Positions 52,927-62,369 of a stretch of DNA of 64,000 nucleotides are shown piece after piece. Position numbers and translations under genes: made by a program. Numbering within the stretch: position 1 is the first letter of the stretch; each line of letters opens with the position of its first letter. Source of the stretch: Melioribacter sp051488685. Its GTDB lineage: Bacteria; Bacteroidota; Ignavibacteria; Ignavibacteriales; Melioribacteraceae. The notes beneath the pieces were generated by a model. The model worked only from the letters and a program-made list of their open reading frames with translations, searched no databases and had not been told where the DNA came from. Where the stretch lies: positions 699,548 through 763,547 of the forward strand of contig NZ_JBPSEH010000001.1 in NCBI RefSeq assembly GCF_051488685.1. The letters run 5' to 3'.

Positions 52927-55023
52927 TTACATCCCGACTAATTCTTTAACTATGCGTTCTGCATTGTTAACGTATTTTGAAATCCAGAGAATGTAACGAA
53001 TATCAACTCCAATAGATCGACTGTACGAATCATCCCATGCGTAATCATTGATCGTAGCTTCGAAACAACGATCGAAGTTCAAACCAATTAATTCACCATT
53101 TGCGTTCATTACTGGACTTCCGGAATTTCCACCGGTAGTGTCAGTATTGTATAAAATTGCCACCGGAACTCCTCCGACTGAAGCGTCAAAAAATTCGCCG
53201 AAATTTTTTTTGTCGTATGCAATTCTAAGATTATCGGGTACAGCGTATTCTTTGCCGAGATAACTTTTTTCAATTACTCCATCTAATGTAGAAATAGGTT
53301 TGTAATAAACTGCATCCCGTGGTTCGTATCCTTTAATGTTGCCGTATGTCATTCTCAAAGTTCCATTTGCATCGGGAATAAATGATTTGTCTTCATAAAG
53401 TTTTTTGATTTCTATGTACTGAGGTAGCAACAAATTAAGCTTTCCGTCGACGTAATCAGAAATTTCTTTCAGTTCGTCTTTTTGTCTTTTAATCAAAGCC
53501 GTAAAAGTTAGAAGCAAATCTTCCTCCGGTTTAACATTTGAGCAGTCTAATTCTCCTTTAAGATATTTTGCTACTTTTTCTTCGTTAAGTAGATCAGAGC
53601 TGAGTAATTTGTTTAAGAAAGTTTCTGCATCAGTATCTTTTACAAAATTCGTAACGGCTTCGATAGAAGTGAGCTCAGAAATGTTGAGTGCATCCTCAAG
53701 CATTTTTTTTAGAAACACTCTTTCGAACTGTAGATCGATCCGCTGATAAATTTTATCGATCTCGTTCGTAGGCTTCCCTTCGATTTGATTCAAAATAGCG
53801 TCGGCGTAATTGATCACATTAGAAAAACGATAGAGTCGATTCAACCACATCGATGGATAAATATTATCGAACATTTTGTTGTAAGTGCTTTCAAGTTCAT
53901 TGAAAAGGTTGTTGTAGTTTTTAGCGAGGTCAGGATTTTTGTCGATGAATTCTTTCAATTTTCGATCCAGCTCGTATTCTTTTTTCAGAAGCTCGAGTTT
54001 GCGAATGCCAAGCATCTTTCCCCGGTAATTTTTCATAGCATTTGAAAATCCTTTTATAAAAGGAGCATATTTTAATTCGATAGATTTATTGTCCTTGCTC
54101 AGCTTCTCGAGAGCATCGATTAAGTATGAATAGAGCTGTTCGTTATACGGCAGGAAATAGTTTTGTTGGTAATCGAGAAACCAGGCGGGATAATTTCTAT
54201 AAGTACTGCCGGGATACCCGAGAATAAAAACAAAGTCGTTTTCTTTAACCCCGTTTGGATTAATTTTCAGAAATTTCTGAGGATGGAAAGGCACGTTATT
54301 TTCAGAATACTCAGCGGAAGAACCGTCGGGAGCAACATAAGCTCGTAAGAAAGAAAAATCCCCCGTGTGACGAGGCCACATCCAGTTGTCTGTTTCACCT
54401 CCGAATTCTCCTATTGAGCGTGGAGGTACATAAACCAGACGTACGTCCTTGATAATTTTGTATTTGAAGAGAATATAAGTCTTGCCAGGGAACATTTCAG
54501 ATACCTCGGCGTCGATCGCCTTCGATTCGTCTTTTTCACGTGCAGCAATTTCATTCATTCTTTTTTCGATCATACGACTTCTTTCAGCAAAATCGCTGAC
54601 GTTCTCCAATCCCGTCAGTACTTCCTGGCTCACGTCTTTGTACGATTCAGTAATTCGAACGGTATAGCCAGCGGCCGGTATTTCGTCTTTGAATTCGGCA
54701 GCATAGAATCCATTTTCCAGATAATTGTTTTCGGGAGTGCTTGCGCGGCTGACTGCTCCAAATGCACAATGGTGGTTTGTTAATATCAATCCATTTTCCG
54801 AGACGAACGAACCCGTGCATCCACCGATATTGACAATAGCATTGATTAGGCTCATTCCCTCTGGATTATAAATGTCAGTGAGATTTAGGTTGAACCCGAG
54901 CTTTTTCAAATCTAGTTTCTTTAGTTCGCTTAAGGGATACATCCCTTCGCCGGGAACGGCTCTGAGAGTGATACTTTGTATCAAAAAGAAAATAATTATA
55001 ATTAATCGGTGTTTTTTGCTCAT
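52927..55023 (-). CDS. S46-family dipeptidyl-peptidase (DPP11-like)
   Basis: 698 residues from ATG 55023, which has GGAG six bases ahead; the ATG four codons upstream lacks such a site. A signal peptide precedes GEGMYPLSEL. Trypsin-like fold with the catalytic His85 in TNHHC and the Ser in GNSGSPV near the C-terminus. After that motif comes FDRCFE: in the S46 family an Arg here (as in DPP11) selects acidic P1 residues, while DPP7 has Gly. It should remove dipeptides ending in Asp or Glu in the periplasm. Specificity is inferred from that one residue. Confidence 0.87.
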   Translation of the reverse strand: MSKKHRLIIIIFFLIQSITLRAVPGEGMYPLSELKKLDLKKLGFNLNLTDIYNPEGMSLINAIVNIGGCTGSFVSENGLILTNHHCAFGAVSRASTPENNYLENGFYAAEFKDEIPAAGYTVRITESYKDVSQEVLTGLENVSDFAERSRMIEKRMNEIAAREKDESKAIDAEVSEMFPGKTYILFKYKIIKDVRLVYVPPRSIGEFGGETDNWMWPRHTGDFSFLRAYVAPDGSSAEYSENNVPFHPQKFLKINPNGVKENDFVFILGYPGSTYRNYPAWFLDYQQNYFLPYNEQLYSYLIDALEKLSKDNKSIELKYAPFIKGFSNAMKNYRGKMLGIRKLELLKKEYELDRKLKEFIDKNPDLAKNYNNLFNELESTYNKMFDNIYPSMWLNRLYRFSNVINYADAILNQIEGKPTNEIDKIYQRIDLQFERVFLKKMLEDALNISELTSIEAVTNFVKDTDAETFLNKLLSSDLLNEEKVAKYLKGELDCSNVKPEEDLLLTFTALIKRQKDELKEISDYVDGKLNLLLPQYIEIKKLYEDKSFIPDANGTLRMTYGNIKGYEPRDAVYYKPISTLDGVIEKSYLGKEYAVPDNLRIAYDKKNFGEFFDASVGGVPVAILYNTDTTGGNSGSPVMNANGELIGLNFDRCFEATINDYAWDDSYSRSIGVDIRYILWISKYVNNAERIVKELVGM

Positions 55024-55260
55024 TATAAACTCCATATAATTTATTCGGGAAATTAGTAAAAAATAAGCTAAGCTAAATGCAATATTTTATGATGCGATAA
55101 CTGATTCACAAAAGATTTTTATCTTTTAATATACTGCCATTTATTTTGATTGCCTGTTCTTTAACTTGAATAAAAAGAAATAAGAACAAAATAATGTGTG
55201 GATGTTTAAATAACTCGAAATTTTTATTATAATTGGTGCAGATTAAAAAAGAGGGTTAAA

Positions 55261-55464
55261 ATGAAAATCAGAGCCACGGAAAACGGGCCATATTTGATCG
55301 AAGTAAATGATGCAAATTTAAAAAAGGCAGGAAGTGAAGAAAAGATTACTCAAAAGACAATTGCGCTGTGTCGATGCGGCGCTTCTTCTAACAAACCTTT
55401 TTGCGATGGTTCTCATAAGAAAATAGAATTCAAAGGAGAAGCTATAGAAATCGAATTAACATAA
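55261..55464 (+). CDS. CDGSH iron-sulfur domain protein
   Basis: 67 residues. The CDGSH 2Fe-2S ligands CRCGASSNKPFCDGSH are complete: Cys-x-Cys, Cys and His. Typical of small bacterial CDGSH proteins with possible redox or iron roles. It stands alone with GAGGG before its ATG. No membrane segment, so cytoplasmic. Confidence 0.87.
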   Translation: MKIRATENGPYLIEVNDANLKKAGSEEKITQKTIALCRCGASSNKPFCDGSHKKIEFKGEAIEIELT

Positions 55465-55501
55465 TGCACCCTCTCCTTTTCAATTATAGAGGAGGTGTAA
55501 A

Positions 55502-55807
55502 ATGGCAATTAAAAAAGAATATTCGAAAGACAAGACTATTTGCCGCGTTACATTTACACTGCCAGAAGAAATCGGTAAGCAGTTTAAAACAATTGCATTG
55601 ATGGGTGATTTTAATAATTGGGACCCAAAGGCAAATCATTTTACAACAAGTAAAGATGGAGAATTAACTGCATCGATTGAACTGGAACCTGGCAAAGAAT
55701 ACCAGTTCCGATATTTATGCGATGGTGAAACATGGTTAAATGATCCTGCTGCAGATCGGTTTATTCAATCGCCCTACGGTTCGGAAAACGGTGTTATAGA
55801 GGTTTAA
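55502..55807 (+). CDS. CBM48/AMPK-glycogen-binding domain protein
   Basis: 101 residues made of a single early-set carbohydrate-binding domain: VALMGDFNNWDPKANHF-type start (residues 32-46) and PGKEYQFRYLCDGETWLNDPAADRF. These stand-alone glycogen-binding domains are common in Bacteroidota and Chlorobi. GGAGG lies before the ATG. It is 38 bases from the CDGSH gene. A structural or regulatory role on glycogen is likely, but no enzyme is attached. Confidence 0.85.
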   Translation: MAIKKEYSKDKTICRVTFTLPEEIGKQFKTIALMGDFNNWDPKANHFTTSKDGELTASIELEPGKEYQFRYLCDGETWLNDPAADRFIQSPYGSENGVIEV

Positions 55808-55813
55808 CAAAAT

Positions 55814-57919
55814 TTACAATCTGAAAGGCAACTTACGAAGCCTTACTCCTGTTGCAGCAAAAATAGCATTACCAACAGCGGGGGCACACGGTGCGATGGG
55901 GACTTCTCCCATTCCTCCCACGCGATAGGTATTTTGCATTATATAAGTTTCAACTATAGGCATCTCGGCAAACGATAATAATGGGTAATCGTCGAAATTA
56001 CTTTCGACTACTTCACCATTTCTTATTGTTATTTCGCCTTTCAAAGCAGCATTCAATGCGAATGCTATGCCGCTATCGACTTGCTGTTCTACAATATCGG
56101 GATTAATAACTATGCCAACATCGACTGCACAAACAATTTTTTCGACTTTAATTTTGTTGTTGTTAATTGATACTTCAGCAACCTGAGCACAAAAACTATC
56201 GTAAGCAGCCGATAAAGCGATTCCCATCCCTTTGTTTGGGGGTAGCTTTTTTCCCCACTCTGCTTTTTCCGCAGCAGTTTTTAGGACGGCTTTCAGACGC
56301 GAATCATCAGGGAGCAGTTCCATTCTGAATTCATAAGGATCTCGCCCGGCTGCATGTGCTAATTCATCGATAAAACACTCGGCTGCAAACGGATTTTGCG
56401 AATGGTAAACTGAACGCCAGTACCATATTGGAATTGGAATATCAACAATAGATCCACTAATCCTGTAATTAGGAATTTTATAATCTGCTTCTATTGCACC
56501 GGTCATTATATCGTATTGTTCTGGCTTTAACCTGGCTCCCCAATTTTGTTGTGCAATCGATGGAGCAATAACATGATGAGAAAAAGAATAAATTTTTTTG
56601 TTATTGTCTACTGCACCTTTTAAGTGATGCATACTTACTGGTCTGTAACGATCGTGTTTGATATCGTCTTCTCTCGTCCAGGTGACTTTAACCGGTTTAC
56701 CTATAACTTTTGATAGTTCCGCAGCTTCAGCTGCAAAATCAGAATGAGTACGTCTACCAAACCCACCGCCCATAAAAGTGACATAAATGGTTACATCTTC
56801 TTCTTTTAGTCCGAGAGCATTTGCAACAGCGCGTCGTGCATCCTGTGGATTTTGTGTTGGTGCCCATACTTCAACGCGATTATTTTCAAATTTTGCTGTA
56901 CAATTCATCGGTTCCATTGGAGCGTGTGCCTGGTAAGGAACTTCATAAATTGCTTCGACAATTTTATAATTTATTTGATCTGGCGGCTTTGGGTTTCCAT
57001 TTTCTTTGACTGTTGTTCCACCCGTTAAAAGATTTTCTTTCAGTTTTTGAGAAATTTTTTCCGAGTCGAGATCACCATACGGCGACGAGGACCATTCTAC
57101 CGAAAGATTTTCTACTCCTTTAAAGGCCTGCCAGGTAGATTCAGCAAATACTGCTACACCATTTGTAACCTCTTTAACGTCAATAATTCCTTTTAAGGAC
57201 TTTGTTTTGTCGGCATTAAAACTTTTTACCTTTGATCCTAGAACTGGACTCCTTTTTACTGCGGCATATATAAGTCCTGGCAGTACAACATCGATACCGA
57301 ATATAGCTTTGCCTGAAATTTTATCGGGAGAGTCAGTACGGTGAAGTCGTTTGCCAATGATTTTGTAATCTTTCGGGTCTTTTAGTTTTACGTTCTGGGG
57401 TACGGGGAGTTTAGATGCCTCCTCCACCAAATCCCCGTACCCGATTTTTTTATTATTTAATTTATTTATGACAAAACCGTTCTCAGCTTTGCAGTCAGAG
57501 GGTTTAACGTTCCATCTAATCGCAGCTGCAGCTATCAGCATTTCTCGTGCAGTAGCACCTGCAATTCTGAGTGGATCCCACGATTTTCTTACACTCGTAC
57601 TCCCACCCGTTACCTGATCTCCGTATTTCGGATGCCCCTCAGCCTGTTCAATTTTAATTTGACGCCAGTCGACTTCCAATTCTTCTGCGACTATCATTGG
57701 TAGAGCGGTTCTGACTCCCTGCCCCATTTCTGAACGATGGACAACAATGGTTACAATTCCATCGGAGTCAATTTTAAGGTAGACACTCGGAGAAAAAATT
57801 TTTGGTTCTCCACCGGAGGCAAATAAATCCTTCATTGGTACGAAAGAAGCGAGACAGAGCGCTGAGCTACTTAAGCTAAATACTTTAATAAATTGACGCC
57901 GTGTTTGTTTCTTGCTCAT
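55814..57919 (-). CDS. Molybdopterin-binding aldehyde/xanthine dehydrogenase subunit (IorB-like)
   Basis: 701 residues with a Tat signal (TRRQFIKVF, twin Arg at 6-7). The family motifs RSEMGQGVRTALPMIVAEEL, MGGGFGRR and the C-terminal VGGMGEVPIAPCAPAVGNAI are those of the large molybdenum subunit of the IorB type, which oxidises N-heterocycles or aldehydes. It pairs with the downstream-oriented 2Fe-2S subunit, overlapping it by four bases. The Tat signal suggests export to the periplasm. Substrate unknown. Confidence 0.9.
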   Translation of the reverse strand: MSKKQTRRQFIKVFSLSSSALCLASFVPMKDLFASGGEPKIFSPSVYLKIDSDGIVTIVVHRSEMGQGVRTALPMIVAEELEVDWRQIKIEQAEGHPKYGDQVTGGSTSVRKSWDPLRIAGATAREMLIAAAAIRWNVKPSDCKAENGFVINKLNNKKIGYGDLVEEASKLPVPQNVKLKDPKDYKIIGKRLHRTDSPDKISGKAIFGIDVVLPGLIYAAVKRSPVLGSKVKSFNADKTKSLKGIIDVKEVTNGVAVFAESTWQAFKGVENLSVEWSSSPYGDLDSEKISQKLKENLLTGGTTVKENGNPKPPDQINYKIVEAIYEVPYQAHAPMEPMNCTAKFENNRVEVWAPTQNPQDARRAVANALGLKEEDVTIYVTFMGGGFGRRTHSDFAAEAAELSKVIGKPVKVTWTREDDIKHDRYRPVSMHHLKGAVDNNKKIYSFSHHVIAPSIAQQNWGARLKPEQYDIMTGAIEADYKIPNYRISGSIVDIPIPIWYWRSVYHSQNPFAAECFIDELAHAAGRDPYEFRMELLPDDSRLKAVLKTAAEKAEWGKKLPPNKGMGIALSAAYDSFCAQVAEVSINNNKIKVEKIVCAVDVGIVINPDIVEQQVDSGIAFALNAALKGEITIRNGEVVESNFDDYPLLSFAEMPIVETYIMQNTYRVGGMGEVPIAPCAPAVGNAIFAATGVRLRKLPFRL

Positions 57920-58374
57920 TTTTCCGAAATCACTTTTTTAATTGCCTTTTTAATTCGGTTGTACGTGCCGCATCTGCATAGGGTCTCGCTCATGGCTTCT
58001 TCAATTTCTTTGTCTGAAGGATTGGGATTTTCGTTTAATAATGCGGTGGCTGTTAAAATTTGTGCGGGTTGACAATACCCGCATTGCGAAACCTCGACAT
58101 CGAGCCAGGCTTTGATCAATTTATTATTCTTATCGGATGCTAATCCTTCTATGGTTATTATTGATTTACCTACTGCATCTTCAATTGCTATTGAACACGA
58201 CTTTTCAGCTTTGCCATCAATTAATACTGTGCAGACACCACAAATCCCAATTCCACAACTGAATTTTGTGCCCTTGAGATTGAGAGTGTCGCGCAAAACC
58301 CATAAAAGTGGAGTTCCTTCCTCAACTCTAACACTCTCTTTCTTACCGTTTACAAGGATTGAATATTCAGGCAT
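57916..58374 (-). CDS. 2Fe-2S subunit of molybdenum hydroxylase (IorA-like)
   Basis: 152 residues. The plant-type 2Fe-2S cluster is CGIGICGVC plus CSIAIED, and the second cluster is formed by CGYCQPAQ and LCRCGTYNRI. No signal peptide is visible; the complex would travel with the Tat-carrying partner. It is transcribed first, overlapping the large subunit by four bases (ATGA). Electrons would pass from the molybdenum site through both clusters. Confidence 0.92.
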   Translation of the reverse strand: MPEYSILVNGKKESVRVEEGTPLLWVLRDTLNLKGTKFSCGIGICGVCTVLIDGKAEKSCSIAIEDAVGKSIITIEGLASDKNNKLIKAWLDVEVSQCGYCQPAQILTATALLNENPNPSDKEIEEAMSETLCRCGTYNRIKKAIKKVISEK

Positions 58375-58589
58375 TTTAGTTTATCTGTTAACCCTTAACA
58401 AATGTAAAATTATTAAAAAAGAAGGTCAACAGAAAAATTATATAACTCACACCATTGAATTCCTGTAAACCTTTAATAAAGAAAAAAATAAATAGAGATT
58501 GGCTTATCTTTAATTTAATTTTCATTAACTGATAATAAAGATGAGGTGATTATATTTGTCCATAGTTATTTTAAAAAAGGTATCTTAAA

Positions 58590-59759
58590 ATGAGCAACTA
58601 TTCAAAGAGGTTTCTGATAATAGTTTTTTCGACGATATCTCTTGTAACAGGATTTATTTTTTTTGATACAGTAACAGTAAAGAAGAATTTACTAAAAGCC
58701 GAAGAACAATATTCATATCTGCTTGAACTCTTGGGCGATACAGATAAATTACCTCGTTCGATGGACAATTCAGGAAAAGTTATATTAGTTGATGCACAGG
58801 ATTGGACCAGCGGTTTTTTCCCCGGAAGTTTATGGTATTTATACGAATATACTAAAGACGATAGGTGGCTAAAAGCTGCAGAAAAGTTTACTGAAAATCT
58901 CAAAGGGCAACAATTTAACAATACAACACACGACCTCGGTTTTATGATCTACTGTAGTTTTGGAAATGGTTACCGTCTTACTGGCAGTGAACATTACAAA
59001 CAGGTATTGATTGACGCTGCGCGAACACTCGCCTCTCGATTTAATTCTAAAGTCGGCTGTATAAAATCGTGGGACGGCCAGGAAGAAAAGTGGCAGTATC
59101 CCGTAATTATTGACAATATGATGAACCTTGAATTACTCTTCTGGGCTACAAAAGAAACTGGCGATTCTTCGTTCTATCGTATTGCCGTAAGTCATGCAAA
59201 TACAACGATGAAAAATCATTTTAGAAAAGACTACAGTACATGGCACGTATTAAGCTACGATACAGCTACAGGCAAAGTTGAAAAGAGAAATACACATCAG
59301 GGATTTTCAGACGAATCGTGCTGGGCACGAGGACAATCTTGGGGCTTGTATGGATTTACAATGTGTTATCGTGAAACAGGCGACGTTCGCTATTTAAAAC
59401 AAGCTGAAAAAATTGCTGAATATATATTTGATCATCTACCGGAAGATTTAATTCCGTTCTGGGATTACGACGCCGCAAATTATCCCAAAGACGCATCTGC
59501 CGCTGCCATTATGGCTTCAGCTCTATATGAATTAGCGGAACTTACACAAAACGATAAATATGAAAATTACGCCGACCGTATTATGGATGCACTAACACAA
59601 CCAGAATATTTGGCATTACCACATACAAATGCTGGTTTTATCTTGAAACATTCAACCGGTAATAAGCCGGCAAACTCCGAAGTCGATGTTCCAATAATAT
59701 ATGCCGATTATTATTTTATCGAAGCCAATCTTAGAAAATTGAAACACGAGAGCAAATAA
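58590..59759 (+). CDS. GH88 unsaturated glucuronyl hydrolase
   Basis: 389 residues with an N-terminal membrane or signal segment (FLIIVFSTISLVTGFIFF). The (alpha/alpha)6 barrel signatures are LYEYTKDDRWLKAAEKF, HDLGFMIYCSFGNGY with its catalytic Asp, DNMMNLELLFWA, SDESCWARGQSWGLYGF and DYDAANYPKDASAAAI. Enzymes of this family remove unsaturated glucuronic acid from the products of polysaccharide lyases. It stands alone; no lyase or SusCD pair is nearby. Confidence 0.88.
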   Translation: MSNYSKRFLIIVFSTISLVTGFIFFDTVTVKKNLLKAEEQYSYLLELLGDTDKLPRSMDNSGKVILVDAQDWTSGFFPGSLWYLYEYTKDDRWLKAAEKFTENLKGQQFNNTTHDLGFMIYCSFGNGYRLTGSEHYKQVLIDAARTLASRFNSKVGCIKSWDGQEEKWQYPVIIDNMMNLELLFWATKETGDSSFYRIAVSHANTTMKNHFRKDYSTWHVLSYDTATGKVEKRNTHQGFSDESCWARGQSWGLYGFTMCYRETGDVRYLKQAEKIAEYIFDHLPEDLIPFWDYDAANYPKDASAAAIMASALYELAELTQNDKYENYADRIMDALTQPEYLALPHTNAGFILKHSTGNKPANSEVDVPIIYADYYFIEANLRKLKHESK

Positions 59760-59803
59760 TTAATATTATTAACTAATGAATTTTTTAGAAGCAATGAATA
59801 ATG

Positions 59804-59926
59804 ATGAGCACTCTACAGGAACACTGGAATAAAATTGTTAAAGAAACAGCTGAAGAAAAACTTGGCTGGTATGAAAGAGTAGTCACTAAGATCGTCACGT
59901 TTCTGATAGGTAAATATTTTGAATAG
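59804..59926 (+). CDS. Possible 40-residue small protein
   Basis: A short open frame, MSTLQEHWNK..., with an amphipathic to hydrophobic helix and an aromatic end (TFLIGKYFE). There is no clear ribosome-binding site and it sits in a 250-base gap, so this is weak support. It is 44 bases after the GH88 stop. Confidence 0.25.
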   Translation: MSTLQEHWNKIVKETAEEKLGWYERVVTKIVTFLIGKYFE

Positions 59927-59966
59927 ATTAGTTCGGAAGAGTTTGTCTTTATTAATCTAAAAAACT

Positions 59967-59995
59967 AAAAAGATTTTTTAACGTAAAATCTTTTT
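59967..59995. terminator. Bidirectional terminator before the GDPD-glpD-esterase group
   Basis: AAAAAGATTTT (59967-59977) pairs with AAAATCTTTTT (59985-59995), 11 pairs, loop of seven. T-runs occur on both strands. It lies between the converging GH88 and glycerophosphodiesterase genes. Confidence 0.65.
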
Positions 59996-60008
59996 CGAAA
60001 AACACCAT

Positions 60009-60797
60009 TCATACATTTTGATCAGCAATATATCTATTTAATTGATCGATAATTTTTGCCGGCGAATTTGTTGTAATATAGTCGACACCAAGTTTTGTTA
60101 ATCTAACTGCGTCTTCCCCCTTTTCAACGTCGTAGACGCAAAGTTCATATCCGTTATCTTTCAAATAAACAGATAGTTTTTCGTTTATGTACGAAGCATT
60201 ATTGAGATCGACGCCGTCACAATTGAGCTTTTTCAAGGTGTACAACAATCGCTGGTGCGCTATTCCGTTTAGGCATTTTCTCTTAGACGAAAACCATTCG
60301 AAAAGCCAGTAGACTTTTATATCAGGAAATAATTTTTTAGATGCAATAATTGTGTTGGGATTGAAAGCTATAATTCTAATTTGGTCGTTCGATAACTTTT
60401 TATTTCTTAGTACATCCGATAGCTTAAGAAGGAATTCTTTTCTGTCGTCTTTGATTTCGATAAAAATACCGCGGTCGTCAGGGATTATTTCGATAATCTC
60501 TTCCAGAGTTGGAATGTAAGTTCCTTCGAACTGAGGATTTTTCCAGTTGCCTACGTCAACACTTCTCAGTTCAGAAAGTTTTGTTTTTGTAATGTATAAT
60601 TTTGTTCCGACTTTTGAAGTCCTTTTTGTATTGGAATCGTGAATGCAGACAATATGATTATCTTTAGTCAGCCAGAAATCTCCTTCGATAAAATCAGCTC
60701 CTTCCAAAAATGCTTTTTTAAATGAAGGAATTGTATTTTCAGGAGCTTCATCTGAGGCTCCACGATGAGCTACAATATAAACTTTTTTATTCGTCAT
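60009..60797 (-). CDS. Glycerophosphodiester phosphodiesterase
   Basis: 262 residues. The GDPD signature opens with VAHRGASDEAPENT, followed by EGDFWLTKDNHIVCIHDSNTKRT, and the late IEIKDD metal site. No signal peptide, so cytoplasmic (UgpQ-like). It releases glycerol-3-phosphate from glycerophosphodiesters. It overlaps glpD by 11 bases, so the enzymes form a functional pair feeding glycerol-3-phosphate oxidation. Confidence 0.92.
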   Translation of the reverse strand: MTNKKVYIVAHRGASDEAPENTIPSFKKAFLEGADFIEGDFWLTKDNHIVCIHDSNTKRTSKVGTKLYITKTKLSELRSVDVGNWKNPQFEGTYIPTLEEIIEIIPDDRGIFIEIKDDRKEFLLKLSDVLRNKKLSNDQIRIIAFNPNTIIASKKLFPDIKVYWLFEWFSSKRKCLNGIAHQRLLYTLKKLNCDGVDLNNASYINEKLSVYLKDNGYELCVYDVEKGEDAVRLTKLGVDYITTNSPAKIIDQLNRYIADQNV

Positions 60798-62367
60798 TAT
60801 TAGGAAGATATCCTCTGGCTAATTTGGTGTATTCATTAATCTGGTTTAATATCCATTTGTTATCTTTCTTTAATTCCTTTGCCATCATTTCAGCTACTAC
60901 AGGAGCCATTTCGATGCTAACTTTTGCATCGAGCAGTAAGGCTCGAACTCTCCTTGCCAGAAAATCTTCGACCGTTCTTGCCGCTTCATATTTAACTGCC
61001 CAGATAATTTCTGCCTTTATATAGGGTAATTTGGGATGGATAGGCTCGAGTAGACTTTTATTTTGTGAAATAATTTTTTCTTCGATATTAAATTTATCTG
61101 CGCCGTAATAATAGAGTGGTTCGTTATGATTAGTGTTTTTTAGATAACCGTGAATCGGAAGATTTTTAGTAATTGATTCTCGTTCTTCCAATCCGCCAAC
61201 GAGTATTGCCTGGTCGATTAAATCTTCGCCCATCTTTCTATAGATTGTCCATTTACCTCCTGTAATGGTAATCAACCCGGAGGGTGATACCGTAATCTGG
61301 TGTTTTCTTGAGATATCTTTTGTAGGAATTGCTTTTCCTTCGGAAATTGCCAGGGGTCTTAATCCAGCAAACACACTAAGTATGTCTGAGCGTTGCGGAT
61401 CTTTCGATAAGTACCTGGCGGAATTCGAAAGCAAAAAATCGATCTCATCTTCAGAGGCACGCGGCTCGATTTCAGGTTTATCGACTTCTGTGTCCGTAGT
61501 TCCTAGTATAACTTTGTCGTGCCACGGTACGGCAAACAAAACTCTTCCGTCGGATGTATGCGGTATCATAATTGCTGAATTACCTTGAAGGAACGATTTG
61601 TCGAGTACAATATGAACTCCACGACTCAGAACAACGGAGTTCGATTTTTCTGCTTCGTCCATATTTTTTATTTCACCGACGAATATACCCGCCGCATTAA
61701 TAAAAGTTTTTCCTTTTACGTGAAAAACACGTCCCGTTTCCCGGTCTAATAATTTTATGCCATCGAGTATCCCGTCTTTATCTTTAGTAAAGCCGACAGC
61801 TTTCACATAGTTTAAAAGAGTTGCTCCGTTATCGTATGCTGTCTGTGCCAGATTAATTGCCAGACGGGAGTCGTCAAATTGACCATCGTAATAAATTACA
61901 CCGCCGAGCAACCCTTCCGAATCGAGATTTGGAATTGCTCTCAGCGTTTCCTCTTTCGAAATTTTTTTAGCTGGTCCAAAACCAAGTTTACCTGCCATAA
62001 GGTCGTAAACTTTCATTCCGATATTATAAAAAGGACCTTCCCACCATTCATAAACGGGAATAATAAACTGTTGGTTTTTCACAAGGTGAGGAGCGTTTTG
62101 CATTAAAAGTCCTCGCTCGTGCAGAGCTTCGAAAACGAGCGAAATATCTCCCTGTGCTAAGTATCTAACACCACCATGAATAAGTTTCGTACTTCTACTC
62201 GAAGTTCCTTTCGAGAAATCGAATTGTTCAATCAGAAGAGTCTTAAATCCTCTCGATGCTGCATCGACGGCGGCTCCCAATCCAGTTGCACCGCCGCCGA
62301 TAATAATTACATCCCAGATTTGATCTTTACTGTGTAATACTTTGTTTAATAATTTTTCTCGATCCAT
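60787..62367 (-). CDS. glpD: Aerobic glycerol-3-phosphate dehydrogenase GlpD
   Basis: 526 residues. FAD-binding: VIIIGGGATGLGAAVDAASRG (from residue 20), then TSSRSTKLIHGGVRYL and PWHDKVILGTTDTE, typical GlpD/GlpA. The C-terminal domain (LARRVRALLLDA) matches the capping domain of the FAD-dependent G3P dehydrogenase. It oxidises glycerol-3-phosphate to DHAP and passes electrons to quinone at the membrane. It is upstream of the GDPD gene in one operon and two bases after the esterase gene. Confidence 0.93.
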   Translation of the reverse strand: MDREKLLNKVLHSKDQIWDVIIIGGGATGLGAAVDAASRGFKTLLIEQFDFSKGTSSRSTKLIHGGVRYLAQGDISLVFEALHERGLLMQNAPHLVKNQQFIIPVYEWWEGPFYNIGMKVYDLMAGKLGFGPAKKISKEETLRAIPNLDSEGLLGGVIYYDGQFDDSRLAINLAQTAYDNGATLLNYVKAVGFTKDKDGILDGIKLLDRETGRVFHVKGKTFINAAGIFVGEIKNMDEAEKSNSVVLSRGVHIVLDKSFLQGNSAIMIPHTSDGRVLFAVPWHDKVILGTTDTEVDKPEIEPRASEDEIDFLLSNSARYLSKDPQRSDILSVFAGLRPLAISEGKAIPTKDISRKHQITVSPSGLITITGGKWTIYRKMGEDLIDQAILVGGLEERESITKNLPIHGYLKNTNHNEPLYYYGADKFNIEEKIISQNKSLLEPIHPKLPYIKAEIIWAVKYEAARTVEDFLARRVRALLLDAKVSIEMAPVVAEMMAKELKKDNKWILNQINEYTKLARGYLPNNDE

Positions 62368-62369
62368 GA

